Assembly (NCBI GenBank): GCA_029098225.1
Contig: JAQXNX010000022.1
Location: 1 to 64,000, forward strand
Direction of reading: 5' to 3'
Source: Spirochaetales bacterium
GTDB taxonomy: Bacteria; Spirochaetota; Spirochaetia; Treponematales; Treponemataceae
DNA: 64,000 nt
Each line of letters opens with the position of its first letter. The first letter of the stretch is position 1. Below the pieces are notes generated by a model. The model was not told the origin of the DNA. It did no database searches and was given only the letters and a program-made list of their open reading frames with translations. Positions 8,328 through 18,510 of this stretch are shown piece after piece. The translations under genes and the position numbers were made by a program.

Positions 8328-9013
8328 AAATTTATAAAATACCTTTAGAAATAAAAGCAATTATTTTTGATATAGATTCTACCCTCTATACGAATTCAGC
8401 TTATGCATTTGAACAGGTGGATTGTCAGGTACGGGAATTTGCCCGCGAACGGGGAATTACAGCCGATGAAGCAAGAAAAATGGTTTCTGAATATCGTAAA
8501 AAATTTGCAAATGAAAATAACGGAAAAAAAATAAGCCTTGGAAATACACTTCTTTCTTTTGGCGTTCCTATAGAGCAGAGTGTTGAATGGCGGAAAAAGT
8601 TACTTGAGCCGGCTGATTTTCTTTCTGAAGATAAAAAGCTTATAGAAGAATTAAAAGTTCTTTCAAAAAAATATTCATTAATCTGCGTTACAAATAATCC
8701 AATACTTCCTGCAAGAAAAACTCTTGAAGCAATTGGAATTTCTGACTTTTTTCCAGAGATAGTAGGGCTTGATACCTGTTTTAAATCAAAGCCGGCTTTA
8801 GAACCGTTCAAAAAAGCCTGCGAGCTTTTGCATATTTCACCCGAAAAATGTCTTGCAATCGGCGACAGATATGATATGGATATAGCTTTGCCTCTTCAAA
8901 TGGGAATGGGTGGAATTCTTGTAAATGGTGTTGAAGATGTATATGACATTTCGAGCCATTTGTGTTATAATAGTAATGAATATGAAAACAAAGAAGTGGG
9001 AAAAGCAGATTGA
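8324..9013 (+). CDS. HAD-superfamily phosphatase
   Basis: The 229-residue protein has the haloacid dehalogenase motifs in order: nucleophile motif FDIDSTLY (about 15-22), helical cap, motif II CVTNN, motif III lysine in FKSKPALEPF, and motif IV GDRYDMDI with its acidic pair. HAD proteins of this type dephosphorylate small phospho-metabolites such as sugar phosphates or nucleotides. The start ATG overlaps the kinase stop as ATGA, showing tight coupling, and the MBL-fold gene begins inside its 3' end. Substrate not determined; a kinase next to a phosphatase suggests sugar-phosphate metabolism. Confidence 0.85.
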   Translation: MKIYKIPLEIKAIIFDIDSTLYTNSAYAFEQVDCQVREFARERGITADEARKMVSEYRKKFANENNGKKISLGNTLLSFGVPIEQSVEWRKKLLEPADFLSEDKKLIEELKVLSKKYSLICVTNNPILPARKTLEAIGISDFFPEIVGLDTCFKSKPALEPFKKACELLHISPEKCLAIGDRYDMDIALPLQMGMGGILVNGVEDVYDISSHLCYNSNEYENKEVGKAD

Positions 9014-9818
9014 ACTAACGAATAGTGGAGAATTGTCCTTGTTTTTTGTAGGAACAGGAACTGCTTTTACTAAAAGTGATTATCAGACAAATTTGCTTGT
9101 AATAAAAGGAAATACTCATATTCTTATTGATTGCGGAACTTTGTGTTCTTATGCAATTGTAAATGAATACAAAACTCCTCTAAAATCAATAAAAAATCTT
9201 TTGATTACACATCCACATGCAGATCACATAGGAAGCCTGGAAGAATTTGCTCTTTCGGGAATGTATATTACTAAAGCAAAGCCTGCTATTATTATTTCTG
9301 ATGAATTTAAGAAAAAGCTCTGGAACGAATCTTTAAAAGGCGGTATTCAATATAGCGAAAACGGTAAAATGCATTTTGAAGATTATTTTGATCAGGTAAA
9401 ACCTAAGCTTATTCAAAAAAAACCGTTTGCAATTTATGAATGTAATTTTGGAGATGTTAATATTAAGCTTTTTAGAACAAGACATGTAACTTCTAAGCCT
9501 AACAGTTTAAGACATTCGCAAATTTCTTATGGTCTGATTTTTGATGACAGGGTTCTTTTTACAGGTGATACTCAGTTCAATCAAGCTCAGCTTGAATTCT
9601 TAATTAATAAATATAATATTGAAACAATTTTCCATGATTGCGATATTCAGGGCTGGTCTGGCGGAGTCCATGCTACTTATGACCAGTTGTGTACACTTCC
9701 TCTTGAATTAAAAAAGAAAATTTTCCTTTGTCACTATTCTAAAACATTACAAATAGATGAGCCACTTTCTGATGGCTTTGCAGGCCTTACAAAACAGGGC
9801 TATTATTACATTTTTTAA
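8982..9818 (+). CDS. MBL-fold metallohydrolase (RNase Z/phosphodiesterase-like)
   Basis: The product carries LSLFFVGTGTAF, then the zinc motif THPHADHIGSLEEF, a later RTRHV histidine, LFTGDTQFN and a final FLCHYS. These are the metal ligands of the metallo-beta-lactamase fold in the RNase Z/ComA-like branch. It is likely a cytoplasmic phosphodiesterase or hydrolase acting on nucleic-acid or small phosphoester substrates. The start is uncertain: ATGs at 8976 and 8982 lie inside the HAD gene without a clear ribosome site, and a TTG near 9037 follows GGAG. It is last in the prs operon. Confidence 0.8.
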   Translation: MKTKKWEKQIELTNSGELSLFFVGTGTAFTKSDYQTNLLVIKGNTHILIDCGTLCSYAIVNEYKTPLKSIKNLLITHPHADHIGSLEEFALSGMYITKAKPAIIISDEFKKKLWNESLKGGIQYSENGKMHFEDYFDQVKPKLIQKKPFAIYECNFGDVNIKLFRTRHVTSKPNSLRHSQISYGLIFDDRVLFTGDTQFNQAQLEFLINKYNIETIFHDCDIQGWSGGVHATYDQLCTLPLELKKKIFLCHYSKTLQIDEPLSDGFAGLTKQGYYYIF

Positions 9819-9910
9819 GCGTTAGCGCTGGGAGCATCTGCGTAGCAGCCGACCGCAGCGAGCTAAGCGAGCGAGGACGGTGAGCGTTAGCGAAATGCGG
9901 ACATAGCGTA
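9819..9910. repeat. GC-rich intergenic segment with short repeated motifs
   Basis: The stretch after the MBL gene is far richer in G and C than its surroundings. It repeats the motif GCGTTAGCG (9829 region and 9893 region) and the motif GAGC/GCGAG around 9858-9876. It resembles dispersed short palindromic intergenic repeats rather than a gene. The long antisense frame that crosses it extends into pckG and is not supported as coding. Confidence 0.45.
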
Positions 9911-9918
9911 AAACGCCC

Positions 9919-9947
9919 TTGAATTCAGAAGCAAAAATCGTTAAATT
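9919..9947 (+). promoter_or_regulatory. Probable promoter of pckG
   Basis: TTGAAT (9919-9924) and TAAATT (9942-9947) are separated by 17 bases, leaving a leader of about 80 bases before pckG. The leader contains a six-pair hairpin with a TGG loop near 9966-9980. A GGAG-type ribosome site lies at about 10023. Confidence 0.45.
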
Positions 9948-10032
9948 ATATGTTGGTGTACGAGGGTCTCTTGGAGAGGCTTTAGTGCATACAGAAAATG
10001 GTCCGGTTTGGCCGGGCTGACAGGAGTTTTTA

Positions 10033-11883
10033 ATGAACGTTTCTGATATTAAACATGCTGGAATTAAAGCATGGGTTGAAGAATGTGTTAAGATGTGTGA
10101 ACCAGACAATGTTGTTGTTGTTGACGGTTCTACAGCTGAATATGACCGCCTTATGAAGAAGTGTGTAGACGCTGGTCTCGCTACTCCTTTGAAGGCAAAA
10201 GAGAACTGCTTCCTTTTCCGTTCTCTTCCAAGCGACGTTGCTCGCGTTGAATCACGTACATTCATTTCTTCTAAGAAGGAAGAAGATGCTGGTCCTACTA
10301 ACCACTGGATTGACCCGGTTGAATTGAAGGCTACAATGAAGGGACTTTACACAGGTTGTATGCACGGTCGTACAATGTATGTAATTCCATTCTGCATGGG
10401 TCCACTCGGTTCTCCAATTGCTAAGTACGGTATTGAACTTACAGACTCTGAATACGTTGTATTGAACATGGACATCATGACTCGTGCCGGTGAAAAGGTA
10501 TGGCAGTACCTCGGTACTGACGGTGACTGGGTTCCATGTCTCCACTCTGTAGGTAAGCCACTCAACAATGGCGAAACAGACAACGGAATCTGGCCTTGTG
10601 CTGATGTTGAGCACAAATACATTTCTCAGTTCCCGGAAGAGCACCTTGTTTGGTCTTACGGTTCTGGATACGGCGGAAACGCTCTTCTTGGTAAGAAGTG
10701 TTTCGCTCTTCGTATTGCAACTGTTATCGCTCGTGAAGAGGGATGGCTTGCAGAACACATGCTTATTCTTAAGCTCACAAACCCTAAGGGTGAAGTAAAA
10801 TATGTAACAGGTGCTTTCCCAAGTGCTTGTGGTAAAACAAACCTCGCTATGTTGATTCCTACTATCCCTGGATGGAAGGTTGAAACTGTAGGTGATGATA
10901 TTGCATGGATGAAGTTCGGAAAAGACGGACGTCTCTACGCTATCAACCCAGAAGCAGGTTTCTTCGGAGTTGCTCCAGGAACTTCTGCTGAATCTAACAA
11001 GAACGCTCTTATTTCTGCTGAAAAGAATACTATCTATACTAACTGTGCTCTTACAGAAGACGGTGATGTATGGTGGGAAGGAATTGGATATCCTGCTAAA
11101 GGTAAACTTGTTGACTGGAAAGGACAGACTCGTGATGCTCTTCCTAAGGACAAGTCTCCTAAGGGTGAAGAATTCGCTCATCCAAACGCTCGCTTTACAG
11201 CTCCTGCTAAGCAGTGTCCATGTATCGCAGATGAATGGGAAAATCCAGAAGGTGTACCTATTTCTGCTATCCTCTTTGGTGGACGCCGCCCTTCAACTGT
11301 ACCTCTCGTACACCAGGCTCGTTCTTGGAACCACGGTGTATTCCTTGGATCTATAGTAGGTTCAGAAATTACTGCTGCTTCTACTATCGATGCAAGCCAG
11401 GTTGGTAAGATCCGCCGTGACCCATTTGCTATTCTCCCATTCTGTGGATATAACATGGGTGACTACTTCCAGCACTGGATTGACGTAGGTGCCAAGGCTG
11501 ATCAGGACAAGCTTCCTAAGATCTTCTACGTTAACTGGTTCCGCAAGGACGAAAACAACAAGGATCTCCCAGGTGGATTCATGTGGCCAGGATACGGCGA
11601 TAACTCACGCGTTCTCGCATGGATTTTCGACCGCTGCGACGGCGTAGACAATGCTGTTGATACACCAATCGGACTTATGCCAAAAGATGGTGCTTTGAAC
11701 ACAGACGGTCTTGCTGACTACTACAAGAAGACTCTCCCAGAAATCCTCAAGGTTGATGTTGAAGGATGGAAGAAAGAGGTTAAGGATATTCGCGAGAACC
11801 ATTATCCAAAATTTGGAAAACATCTTCCAAAAGAACTTACAGCTATCTTGGATGATTTGGAATCTCGCTTGAATAAAGCTTAG
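10033..11883 (+). CDS. pckG: Phosphoenolpyruvate carboxykinase (GTP)
   Basis: PEPCK interconverts oxaloacetate and PEP with GTP/GDP. In fermenters it often fixes CO2 towards succinate. The 616 residues show the GTP-class signature: [10 protein letters not shown] with the hyper-reactive cysteine at 266 and P-loop lysine at 268, VGDDIAWM (metal/kinase-2), the [10 protein letters not shown] segment, [12 protein letters not shown], and the [11 protein letters not shown] guanine-site region. Length agrees with the family (about 600-620). Codons end in C far more often than in neighbouring genes, the usual mark of high expression, and this creates long meaningless antisense frames. A strong terminator follows, so it is monocistronic. 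Confidence 0.97.
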   Translation: MNVSDIKHAGIKAWVEECVKMCEPDNVVVVDGSTAEYDRLMKKCVDAGLATPLKAKENCFLFRSLPSDVARVESRTFISSKKEEDAGPTNHWIDPVELKATMKGLYTGCMHGRTMYVIPFCMGPLGSPIAKYGIELTDSEYVVLNMDIMTRAGEKVWQYLGTDGDWVPCLHSVGKPLNNGETDNGIWPCADVEHKYISQFPEEHLVWSYGSGYGGNALLGKKCFALRIATVIAREEGWLAEHMLILKLTNPKGEVKYVTGAFPSACGKTNLAMLIPTIPGWKVETVGDDIAWMKFGKDGRLYAINPEAGFFGVAPGTSAESNKNALISAEKNTIYTNCALTEDGDVWWEGIGYPAKGKLVDWKGQTRDALPKDKSPKGEEFAHPNARFTAPAKQCPCIADEWENPEGVPISAILFGGRRPSTVPLVHQARSWNHGVFLGSIVGSEITAASTIDASQVGKIRRDPFAILPFCGYNMGDYFQHWIDVGAKADQDKLPKIFYVNWFRKDENNKDLPGGFMWPGYGDNSRVLAWIFDRCDGVDNAVDTPIGLMPKDGALNTDGLADYYKKTLPEILKVDVEGWKKEVKDIRENHYPKFGKHLPKELTAILDDLESRLNKA

Positions 11884-11924
11884 GCTGACACCTGTGGTGC
11901 AGTCTAAACTGCTATGATAACGAC

Positions 11925-11953
11925 AAAAGGGGAAGCCTCTGGCTTCCCCTTTT
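11925..11953 (+). terminator. Rho-independent terminator of pckG
   Basis: A 13-base arm (11925-11937) pairs perfectly with 11941-11953 around a TCT loop. The outer pairs are A/T, so the transcript ends in a short U-run. Confidence 0.85.
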
Positions 11954-12016
11954 GCGTTTCAAACTAATTTCGTGCCGACAAACTCGCTTCGCTCCTTTGC
12001 GGTACAAATCATAGAT

Positions 12017-12050
12017 AAAAAAAACAGGCTGTCGAAACTGACAGCCTGGT
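12017..12050 (-). terminator. Rho-independent terminator of the chemotaxis receptor gene
   Basis: Arms AGGCTGTC (12026-12033) and GACAGCCT (12040-12047) form an eight-pair stem. Read on the minus strand it is followed by a U-run from the A-tract at 12017-12024. It lies 21 bases after the receptor stop. Confidence 0.8.
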
Positions 12051-12070
12051 TTTATAACACTTAAATTTAC

Positions 12071-14152
12071 TTATACCTTGAACAAATCAACGTCGTTCTT
12101 AATCTGTGTAATTGAATTTTCAAGGGTAGAAGCAATTTCTTTAAGACTAGAGGTTGTGTTGTTTACATAATCTGTACCTGTATTAATCTCGTCTACGGCA
12201 GAAGTAACTTCCTGCATGGAAGAGTTCATATTGGTAATGTCTCTCATCATCATTTCTCCGCCCTTTGTCATTTCCTGAGCAGCACCCTTTACTTCTGTTG
12301 TACTGTTATTCATCTGCTGCAAGGCATCAAGAATCTGCTTAGAACCAGACTGCTGTTCTTCCATTGCGGCTTTAATCTGTGTAATTAATTCACCTGTAGA
12401 AGCAATTCTGTTAGATACTGCAGAGAATGATTTTTCAGATTCTGTTGAAGCATTAACAACCTGTTCAATACCACCCTGAATATTATTCAATTCCTGACCA
12501 ATCTTTGTTGACTGTTCAGCAGAGGTTTCTGCAAGCTTACGAATTTCATCAGCAACAACAGAGAAGCCTTTTCCACTTTCTCCTGCATGAGCAGCTTCGA
12601 TTGCGGCGTTCATAGCAAGAAGGTTTGTCTGTTCTGCAATGTTTTGAATTGTAAGGTTGGCATCAACCATAGAAGAAGACTGGTCTGCAATTTTCTGGAG
12701 GAGGGAAGCAACCATAGAGTTCTGGTCAATACCTGTTTTTGTATCTTCTTCAAGGATTTTAAATTCGCCGGACATAGACTGAACTGATTTATCTACAGCA
12801 TTAATGTTTCCAAGCATTTGTTCTACAGCAGCAGATGCCTGTACTACACAAGATGACTGATCCTGAATCATTGCATCAAGAGATTCAATGTTTTTAGAAA
12901 TCTCGGTTACACTAGCAGAGGTACTTTCAATCATATTTCCCTGTTCTTTTACCTGACCATTTACAGATTTAATGTTTCCAGACATCTGGCCAATTGTCGA
13001 GGTAGTTGCAGAAATTTCCTGAGTGAGTGTGTCTCCTGCCCTGGTTAAGTCATTTGTTGAATTCTTAATTGTTGTAATAATTCCTCTGAATTTTGCAAGA
13101 AGCTTATTAACTGAAATAAGAAGGTTATCAATTTCATCATGCTTCTTGATTTCGAGTTGAATTGTAAGGTCTGCTTCTCCAGTAGACATTTCTTCTATAA
13201 GGTCACTAACTTTTCCGATTCTCTTGAATATTCTTAACAGGCAAACAAAGAAGAGAATAAATGTTACAATACCAATTATAATACCGAATATAATTGTAAT
13301 CTGACGGATATATGAAATGGATGCAAGAACTTCTGATTCATCTATCTGGAGAATTAATGTGAATCCGCTGTTGCCAACTGGAGAAGAATATAAATATTGA
13401 GGAACTCCATCAATATTTTCGGTTCTAGTCATGCTGGCAGTAGTAGCTTTTAAAAGTTCTGCAATTGCCGGATTAGCTTTTCCATCCTGCATAAAGAGAT
13501 TCTCATCAGGATGGGCTACTATCATTCCTTCGCTGTCCAAAAGGAAGAATATACCTGTATCTCCAACTTTAAAAGAAGAGATTTTATCGGAAAGGGTTTT
13601 AAAACCTACCATTCCAACCCAAAATCCAAAGGTTTTTCCATTTTTGTCTCTTGCCGGACGAGCAACTGGAACTACATACTGACCGCTTGTTTTAGAAAGA
13701 ATCATTTTTCCAATGAATTCATTCTTATTTTGATTCATCATGGCAACATAATAATCGCGGGTTGTTAATGCGCCTTTTGAACCAACTAAACCAGTATCTC
13801 GTACAGATGTACCTTCTTTATCACAGAAGAACATATAATCATAATCTTTGTTTCTAAGGTTTTCATGAGCCTGAAGCCAGGTAATTACCTGCTGATCATC
13901 TCCAGTAAGATTTATATCAGCATCTGAATAAATTCTCAGGTCGTTTTTATAAATATCAAACCAGTTTTGAATTTCGTCTGCACGTCCCTGAACAATATTC
14001 TCTGACATGTTATTGTTTGTCTTAATATTTTGAGATTTTACTGTTCCAAGAATTATTGAAAGCATAGCAGCAAACAATATAATTAATGCAATTAAAATAA
14101 TCGTACTAATTTTTACGGTCTGACGACGAAAGAATAAGATTTTTTCAGCCAT
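12071..14152 (-). CDS. Methyl-accepting chemotaxis protein with dCache sensor
   Basis: The 693-residue receptor has TM1 at about 14-37, a periplasmic sensor of about 240 residues whose [11 protein letters not shown] and [17 protein letters not shown] segments fit a dCache fold, and TM2 at about 284-308. A HAMP domain and a long coiled-coil signalling domain follow. The hairpin tip reads [20 protein letters not shown], the near-universal CheA/CheW contact. It would sense small amino-acid-like or related ligands outside the inner membrane and signal to the flagellar motor. The ligand cannot be named. It is a single gene with its own terminator and a possible sigma-28-like promoter. Confidence 0.93.
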   Translation of the reverse strand: MAEKILFFRRQTVKISTIILIALIILFAAMLSIILGTVKSQNIKTNNNMSENIVQGRADEIQNWFDIYKNDLRIYSDADINLTGDDQQVITWLQAHENLRNKDYDYMFFCDKEGTSVRDTGLVGSKGALTTRDYYVAMMNQNKNEFIGKMILSKTSGQYVVPVARPARDKNGKTFGFWVGMVGFKTLSDKISSFKVGDTGIFFLLDSEGMIVAHPDENLFMQDGKANPAIAELLKATTASMTRTENIDGVPQYLYSSPVGNSGFTLILQIDESEVLASISYIRQITIIFGIIIGIVTFILFFVCLLRIFKRIGKVSDLIEEMSTGEADLTIQLEIKKHDEIDNLLISVNKLLAKFRGIITTIKNSTNDLTRAGDTLTQEISATTSTIGQMSGNIKSVNGQVKEQGNMIESTSASVTEISKNIESLDAMIQDQSSCVVQASAAVEQMLGNINAVDKSVQSMSGEFKILEEDTKTGIDQNSMVASLLQKIADQSSSMVDANLTIQNIAEQTNLLAMNAAIEAAHAGESGKGFSVVADEIRKLAETSAEQSTKIGQELNNIQGGIEQVVNASTESEKSFSAVSNRIASTGELITQIKAAMEEQQSGSKQILDALQQMNNSTTEVKGAAQEMTKGGEMMMRDITNMNSSMQEVTSAVDEINTGTDYVNNTTSSLKEIASTLENSITQIKNDVDLFKV

Positions 14153-14202
14153 TACGAATCCTCTTCTAATAGTAGAATTTTTTTATAAATTACGTTAATT
14201 AT

Positions 14203-14231
14203 AACATCGGAATATTAAAAAATAAAGTTTA
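14203..14231 (-). promoter_or_regulatory. Possible sigma-28 (FliA) promoter of the receptor gene
   Basis: On the minus strand, TAAA (14231-14228) is followed by TCCGATGT at about 14211-14204 with a 16-base gap, close to the flagellar sigma-28 pattern TAAA-N15-GCCGATAA. Both the gap and two positions of the -10 differ from consensus, so this is only a candidate. Confidence 0.3.
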
Positions 14232-14260
14232 AATTATACTTTTTTACTAAGAGGAAATCT

Positions 14261-15805
14261 TTACATAGCCTGAGTAACAGTTTTTAAGTCAGAATTGAGT
14301 TTTTTATCGGCAGGAAATTTTTTTAAGCCTTCTTCTATTATTTTTCTAGCTTCTTCATAATTCTTTTTATTATATTCTCTTGCAAAATTATTATGAATTA
14401 TTGTAATTGAATTATTATAAAATGCATTTTTCATTTGTTTTAAATTTGCGCTCTGAGGAAGCTGAGAGATTGCAATTTCTGCTTCTTCATAGCCTTTTTC
14501 AAAGGAGTTTTCGCGCATAAGGGCATTCAGTTTTCCTGCCCACGCGTTTTCAAGTGCAGCAGCCAGTTTTTTTTGAGGAATCATTATGTAATTTTGTGGA
14601 ATTTCTGACGAATTTTCCGATTCACCAGTTTCATTTTTCAGCAGTTCATATAAAAAATTAATTTTTTCTTCCGGCTGCATGTCTTTTGTAAGAGTTTGCA
14701 GTTCAAGCTCGGTAAGTAAATCTGCAGTTGAACTGATTTGCGAAGCGCTTATCATGTTTTTAAATTTATTATAGCAATCCAGCGCGTTTATAATATCTCC
14801 GGAATTATAACACAGCAGGATATAATTATAACTGTGAGTATCTGCAACTTTTTGAACGTAAGGAGCCATTCCCCAGTAATTAATATAATCACAGAGCCAG
14901 TTTAATTTTTCCATGAACATCTGGTTTGATTCATTTTTAAGGTTCATATAGTTTCCGACAAGCGTATCTAAGTCTTTTCTGGCTTCATCAGAATCTGCTG
15001 ATTTTTCATTTTTTATGATTTCGTATCGCAACGCTTCCAGTGGAATTGAATCAAAAAAATTATTTTTATTTGAATAATATGATGCCAGATTTGCAGAAAT
15101 TAAGCCGCACATAACCTTATCTGTAGCCTGATGCCGGTTTACGTAATTCTTTTTTGGAACTATATAATAGCCTTTAATTCTATCTTCATTTTCTATTGCT
15201 TCTTTGCTTCCCGGATTAAAGCCATAAGGATTTGTAGTTTCTACATCTATAGTTTTTTTATCTATATATACTGTACAGAAGGCATGTTCTGTAGTTTTTT
15301 GTCCGTAAACTTCCAGCCCTGCTGCCTTTGCAGCTGCCATATATAAAATTGCAGAAGAAACACAATTATAAGTTCCTTCTTTTAAAGCTGTATTGATTTT
15401 TGTCTGTGCATAATTATATTTTTTTAAATAATCCCTATATAAAAGCTTTAAAACTGCTTTTCCTTTTTCTTCAGTCTGCATTTTATTGTATTCTTCTGAA
15501 GTTACTTCGGATTTTATTTTTTCAAATATAATAAGACATTCTTTGCCTTCTTCTGATTCAGGCGGGCATTCCGAAAGAATGAGCGATAATTGAAATAATT
15601 CATCTGCGGTAAGCTTTTCCGGGCAGGTTGAAAAATAATCCTGTGGAAAAGTCTGACCTGATACACCCGGGTAAAAGGAAGGATTTTGTGCAAAAAGCTT
15701 TAATGGAATAAAGAAAATTAAAAGAAATAAAAAAAAGGTTCGTATTTTGCAGGGCAAATAAAATTGCGGAGAAAAATATGAACCTTTTAAGGAGTGATTT
15801 TTCAT
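14261..15805 (-). CDS. Secreted transglutaminase-like protein with TPR-like C-terminus
   Basis: The 514-residue protein has a signal peptide ending KLFAQNPS (about residues 20-41). A papain-like transglutaminase core follows, with cysteine in GTYNCVSSAILY, histidine in KTTEHAFCTV and aspartate in KTIDVETTNPYG, so the Cys-His-Asp triad is intact. The remaining 250 residues are helical, with TPR-like repeats near the end (KNYEEARKIIEEGLKKFPAD). A periplasmic protease, peptidoglycan-modifying or crosslinking role is possible; the family is poorly characterised. It lies seven bases after an SDR gene and shares its transcript. It belongs to the same broad fold as the two proteins at 30-34 kb. Confidence 0.75.
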   Translation of the reverse strand: MKNHSLKGSYFSPQFYLPCKIRTFFLFLLIFFIPLKLFAQNPSFYPGVSGQTFPQDYFSTCPEKLTADELFQLSLILSECPPESEEGKECLIIFEKIKSEVTSEEYNKMQTEEKGKAVLKLLYRDYLKKYNYAQTKINTALKEGTYNCVSSAILYMAAAKAAGLEVYGQKTTEHAFCTVYIDKKTIDVETTNPYGFNPGSKEAIENEDRIKGYYIVPKKNYVNRHQATDKVMCGLISANLASYYSNKNNFFDSIPLEALRYEIIKNEKSADSDEARKDLDTLVGNYMNLKNESNQMFMEKLNWLCDYINYWGMAPYVQKVADTHSYNYILLCYNSGDIINALDCYNKFKNMISASQISSTADLLTELELQTLTKDMQPEEKINFLYELLKNETGESENSSEIPQNYIMIPQKKLAAALENAWAGKLNALMRENSFEKGYEEAEIAISQLPQSANLKQMKNAFYNNSITIIHNNFAREYNKKNYEEARKIIEEGLKKFPADKKLNSDLKTVTQAM

Positions 15806-15812
15806 AACTTTT

Positions 15813-16586
15813 TTACATGCAGGTATATCCGCCGTCTACAGGAAGGTTTACACCTGTAACGTAAGTAGAAGCCGGACTGGCAAGGAAAATTGCTGCGCTG
15901 TCTAGTTCACCTTCGTTTCCATAGCGTTCAAGCGGAATCATTGTTTTTGCATTCTGCTGGAAGAAATCTGAATCCAGAGTTTCTTTTGTAAGCGGAGTGT
16001 AAAAATATCCAGGGCAGATTGAATTTACTGTTATATTATATTTGCCCCATTCTGCGGCGAGGGCGCGTGTAAGATTAACTACACCACCTTTTGCTGCGTG
16101 ATAAGGTGCGGAACCACAAATTTTGTTTCCTACAAGACCATACATTGAAGCAATATTAATTACACGACCATATTTTGCAGGAATCATTGCTTTTTTGGCA
16201 GCAGCACGGGCAAATTTAAATGTACCAAAAAGGTCAACATTCATTTCTCCCATAAACTGATCGTCTGTAATATCTTCTGCAGGAGCAACTGCACCGGTTC
16301 CTGCATTGTTAATAAGAATGTCGATTCGGCCAAATTTTGCCATAATTTCATCGACTGCAGAATTTACGCGGTTTGTATCTGTAATATCACACTGAATTGC
16401 GAGTGTTTCTACTTTATAAGTATCTGCAATTTCTTTTGCAACTGCTTCTATAAGTTCTTTTCTGCGTGCAACGGCAACAATTTTTGCTCCCTGATTAGCA
16501 AGTGCCTTTGCCATCTGAACACCAAGTCCTGTTGAACATCCTGTTACTACAGCAACCTGACCTGTTAAATCAAAATATGATTTCAT
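15813..16586 (-). CDS. Short-chain dehydrogenase/reductase (SDR)
   Basis: This 257-residue classical SDR has the NAD(P)-binding TGCSTGLG motif at about 16-23, NNAG near 93, catalytic serine in INIASMYGLVG and YHAAK with the Tyr/Lys pair, and the C-terminal VDGGYTCM typical of gluconate 5-dehydrogenase and 3-oxoacyl-reductase-like members. DIT and ARRKE segments around the cofactor pocket suggest NADP may be accepted. The substrate is not clear; a sugar-acid or polyol oxidoreductase is the most likely class. A GGAGG site precedes the ATG. It is first in a two-gene unit with the transglutaminase-like protein. Confidence 0.88.
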   Translation of the reverse strand: MKSYFDLTGQVAVVTGCSTGLGVQMAKALANQGAKIVAVARRKELIEAVAKEIADTYKVETLAIQCDITDTNRVNSAVDEIMAKFGRIDILINNAGTGAVAPAEDITDDQFMGEMNVDLFGTFKFARAAAKKAMIPAKYGRVINIASMYGLVGNKICGSAPYHAAKGGVVNLTRALAAEWGKYNITVNSICPGYFYTPLTKETLDSDFFQQNAKTMIPLERYGNEGELDSAAIFLASPASTYVTGVNLPVDGGYTCM

Positions 16587-16855
16587 GGATTCCTCCAGTA
16601 ATTTAATATTTTCAAAATTGATTTTGAATTAATTATATTCTATAGTAATAGAAAAATAAAAACAAGTAATAGAATTAGTGGTAACTAACACAGGCGTGGA
16701 GTAATGCAATTTGTGAGAAATAATTAGCAGTAATTGTGAAGACTTTTTGCAGTTGAGGATGTTTAGTAACAAACGAAATTTTTTTATGGGGAAAACTTAT
16801 AACTTGAAAAATTAATTAGTTTTTTTATAATTATGAAATATAATTGAGGTCGAAT

Positions 16856-17716
16856 ATGAATGAATCTGAATTTACACATGCAAGCGAAAATCTTCTTTCT
16901 AAAACAGAAACCTTTATAGCATGGATAAAAAGCTTTATAACCTGGAATAATTTATTTAAATTAATTGGCGGAATATTATTTGTTGTAGTTTTATGGATTG
17001 CTTATAGACTGATTTTGAGAGGAATCAAAAAAACAAAATCAGAAAAAATGAATGTTCATAAGCAGCAGATGCTTATCCGTTTTGTAAAATATGTTTTTTA
17101 CGTTATCATTGTTCTGGAAGTTTTAAGTCTTTTTGGAATTAAACTTTCGGCACTTCTTGGGGCAGCCGGTATTGCCGGAGTTGCAATTGGTTTTGCTGCA
17201 CAAACTTCTGTAAGTAATTTAATCAGTGGATTATTTGTTTTAACAGAAGGCTCAATTAAAATAGGAGATGCAGTTACCGTAGATGGAATTACAGGAATAG
17301 TTGATGAAATTAATCTTCTTTCTGTAAGGATTCATACATATGACAACCAGATGGTAAGAATTCCTAATTCTACTATTATTAATTCAAATCTTACAAATAT
17401 CAGTTATCATGCAAAAAGAAGAATTACAATCAGTGTTTCAATTGATTATTCTACAGATATGCAGACTGCATTAGAAGCTCTAAAAAAAGCTCCAGGGCTT
17501 TGTCCTACAGTTGTTGAAGATCCTGCGCCTGCAGTCTGGTATGATGGCTTTGCAGCAAGTGGAATAAATTTAACTGTAGCTGCATGGTTTAAATCCAGCG
17601 ACTTTTTGCAGACAAAAAACGATTTATATATTGCAATAAAAAAAGTCCTTGATGAAGCCGGAATCTCAATTCCATTTAATCAGCTTGATGTTAAAATTAA
17701 GGATGATAGTCAATAA
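16856..17716 (+). CDS. Small-conductance mechanosensitive channel (MscS family)
   Basis: The 286-residue protein begins at ATG 16856, placed by the GAGGT site just upstream; an in-frame TTG twelve bases earlier overlaps that site. It has three membrane segments, about 35-55, 72-95 and 100-120. The pore-lining TM3 reads GAAGIAGVAIGFAAQTSVSN, closely matching the MscS pattern, and is followed by the beta domain with GDAVTVDGITGIVDEI and RIPNSTIINS. MscS channels open on hypo-osmotic shock to release solutes. It has its own terminator and no operon partner. Confidence 0.93.
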   Translation: MNESEFTHASENLLSKTETFIAWIKSFITWNNLFKLIGGILFVVVLWIAYRLILRGIKKTKSEKMNVHKQQMLIRFVKYVFYVIIVLEVLSLFGIKLSALLGAAGIAGVAIGFAAQTSVSNLISGLFVLTEGSIKIGDAVTVDGITGIVDEINLLSVRIHTYDNQMVRIPNSTIINSNLTNISYHAKRRITISVSIDYSTDMQTALEALKKAPGLCPTVVEDPAPAVWYDGFAASGINLTVAAWFKSSDFLQTKNDLYIAIKKVLDEAGISIPFNQLDVKIKDDSQ

Positions 17717-17768
17717 TGTAAAAAAGAGTTGAGTTATGATTCTTTTTTGATGATTCAATTTACGTAAG

Positions 17769-17796
17769 TAACGGCCCGGAGATTTCCGGGCCGTTT
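17769..17796. terminator. Terminator between mscS and the convergent queuosine-precursor transporter
   Basis: An 11-base arm (17770-17780) pairs with 17785-17795 around a GATT loop, giving a GC-rich stem with short T-rich flanks. It sits between convergent genes and could serve either. Confidence 0.7.
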
Positions 17797-17811
17797 GTAT
17801 GCAAAAACTGA

Positions 17812-18510
17812 TTATTCAGCTATCTTGTTTCCTGCAATTTTGCGTGCAAGGTAAACAAAAGGAGTGTCCAGCAAACTTGTTGCTATATAAATTACATAGC
17901 AGCTGCCGGTTATTGCAAGAAGCTCGCGGAAAGTATAGATTCCAAGGAAAGCTCCAAAGTTAAAAATTACAATGTTCACAAACTGAGAAATCAGTGTAGA
18001 AAAGTTGTTGCGGAACCAGAGCATTTTTGTGTGGCTGCCGGTTTTCTTTTCTGTGAGATTCCACCAGGCGTGATAAAGTGAAACGTCAACGAATTCAGAA
18101 ATTACATAAGCAATCAGGCTGGAAAGCAGCATTCTTGGAGTGTTTGTGAAAAGTCCGTGTACATATCCGCTTGCCCAGTCGCCTTCTGCAGGAATGTAGT
18201 GAACCCACATAAAGCTTAAAAGAATAAAGCTGAGGCTTGTGAAAACTCCTGCAAGAACTCCCTTGTTTGCTTCTTTCTTTCCATAGAGTTCGCTGAGAAT
18301 ATCAGTTGCAAGAAAGGTTGCCGCAAAAAGCGTATTGCCCAATGTCTGATCCATACCAAAGGCGTGTACGAGAATTGTAACTTCAATGTTAGCAAGAACT
18401 GTACAGATACCAATCCAGGCGAAAAGACCGCCTTTTCCAAAAACTTTCAGGAAAAGCAAGGTTCCCCCGAACGACACTAAAAGTGTAATAGCGAGTAAAA
18501 GTTCATTCAT
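17812..18510 (-). CDS. yhhQ: Queuosine precursor transporter (YhhQ/VUT family)
   Basis: The 232-residue membrane protein has about six hydrophobic segments and the family's conserved pieces: VLANIEVT, FLATDILSELYGKKEA, SEFVDVSLYHAWW and the RNNFSTLISQFVN segment. YhhQ imports queuine/preQ0-type 7-deazaguanines used for the tRNA wobble base queuosine. The family is well defined by the acidic and histidine residues in these helices, so the call is firm, though the precise substrate differs between species. It is transcribed alone, with a 200-base leader that I could not match to any preQ1 riboswitch class. Confidence 0.88.
   Translation of the reverse strand: MNELLLAITLLVSFGGTLLFLKVFGKGGLFAWIGICTVLANIEVTILVHAFGMDQTLGNTLFAATFLATDILSELYGKKEANKGVLAGVFTSLSFILLSFMWVHYIPAEGDWASGYVHGLFTNTPRMLLSSLIAYVISEFVDVSLYHAWWNLTEKKTGSHTKMLWFRNNFSTLISQFVNIVIFNFGAFLGIYTFRELLAITGSCYVIYIATSLLDTPFVYLARKIAGNKIAE

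Noticed and set aside
9822-10265. 147-residue minus-strand frame across the start of pckG
   Set aside because: Antisense to the well-supported pckG start and made open by its codon bias; no ribosome site or family match.
10252-11181. 309-residue minus-strand frame inside pckG
   Set aside because: Lies wholly antisense to pckG, whose biased codons remove stops on the other strand; composition is Ser/Thr/Val-rich with no domain.
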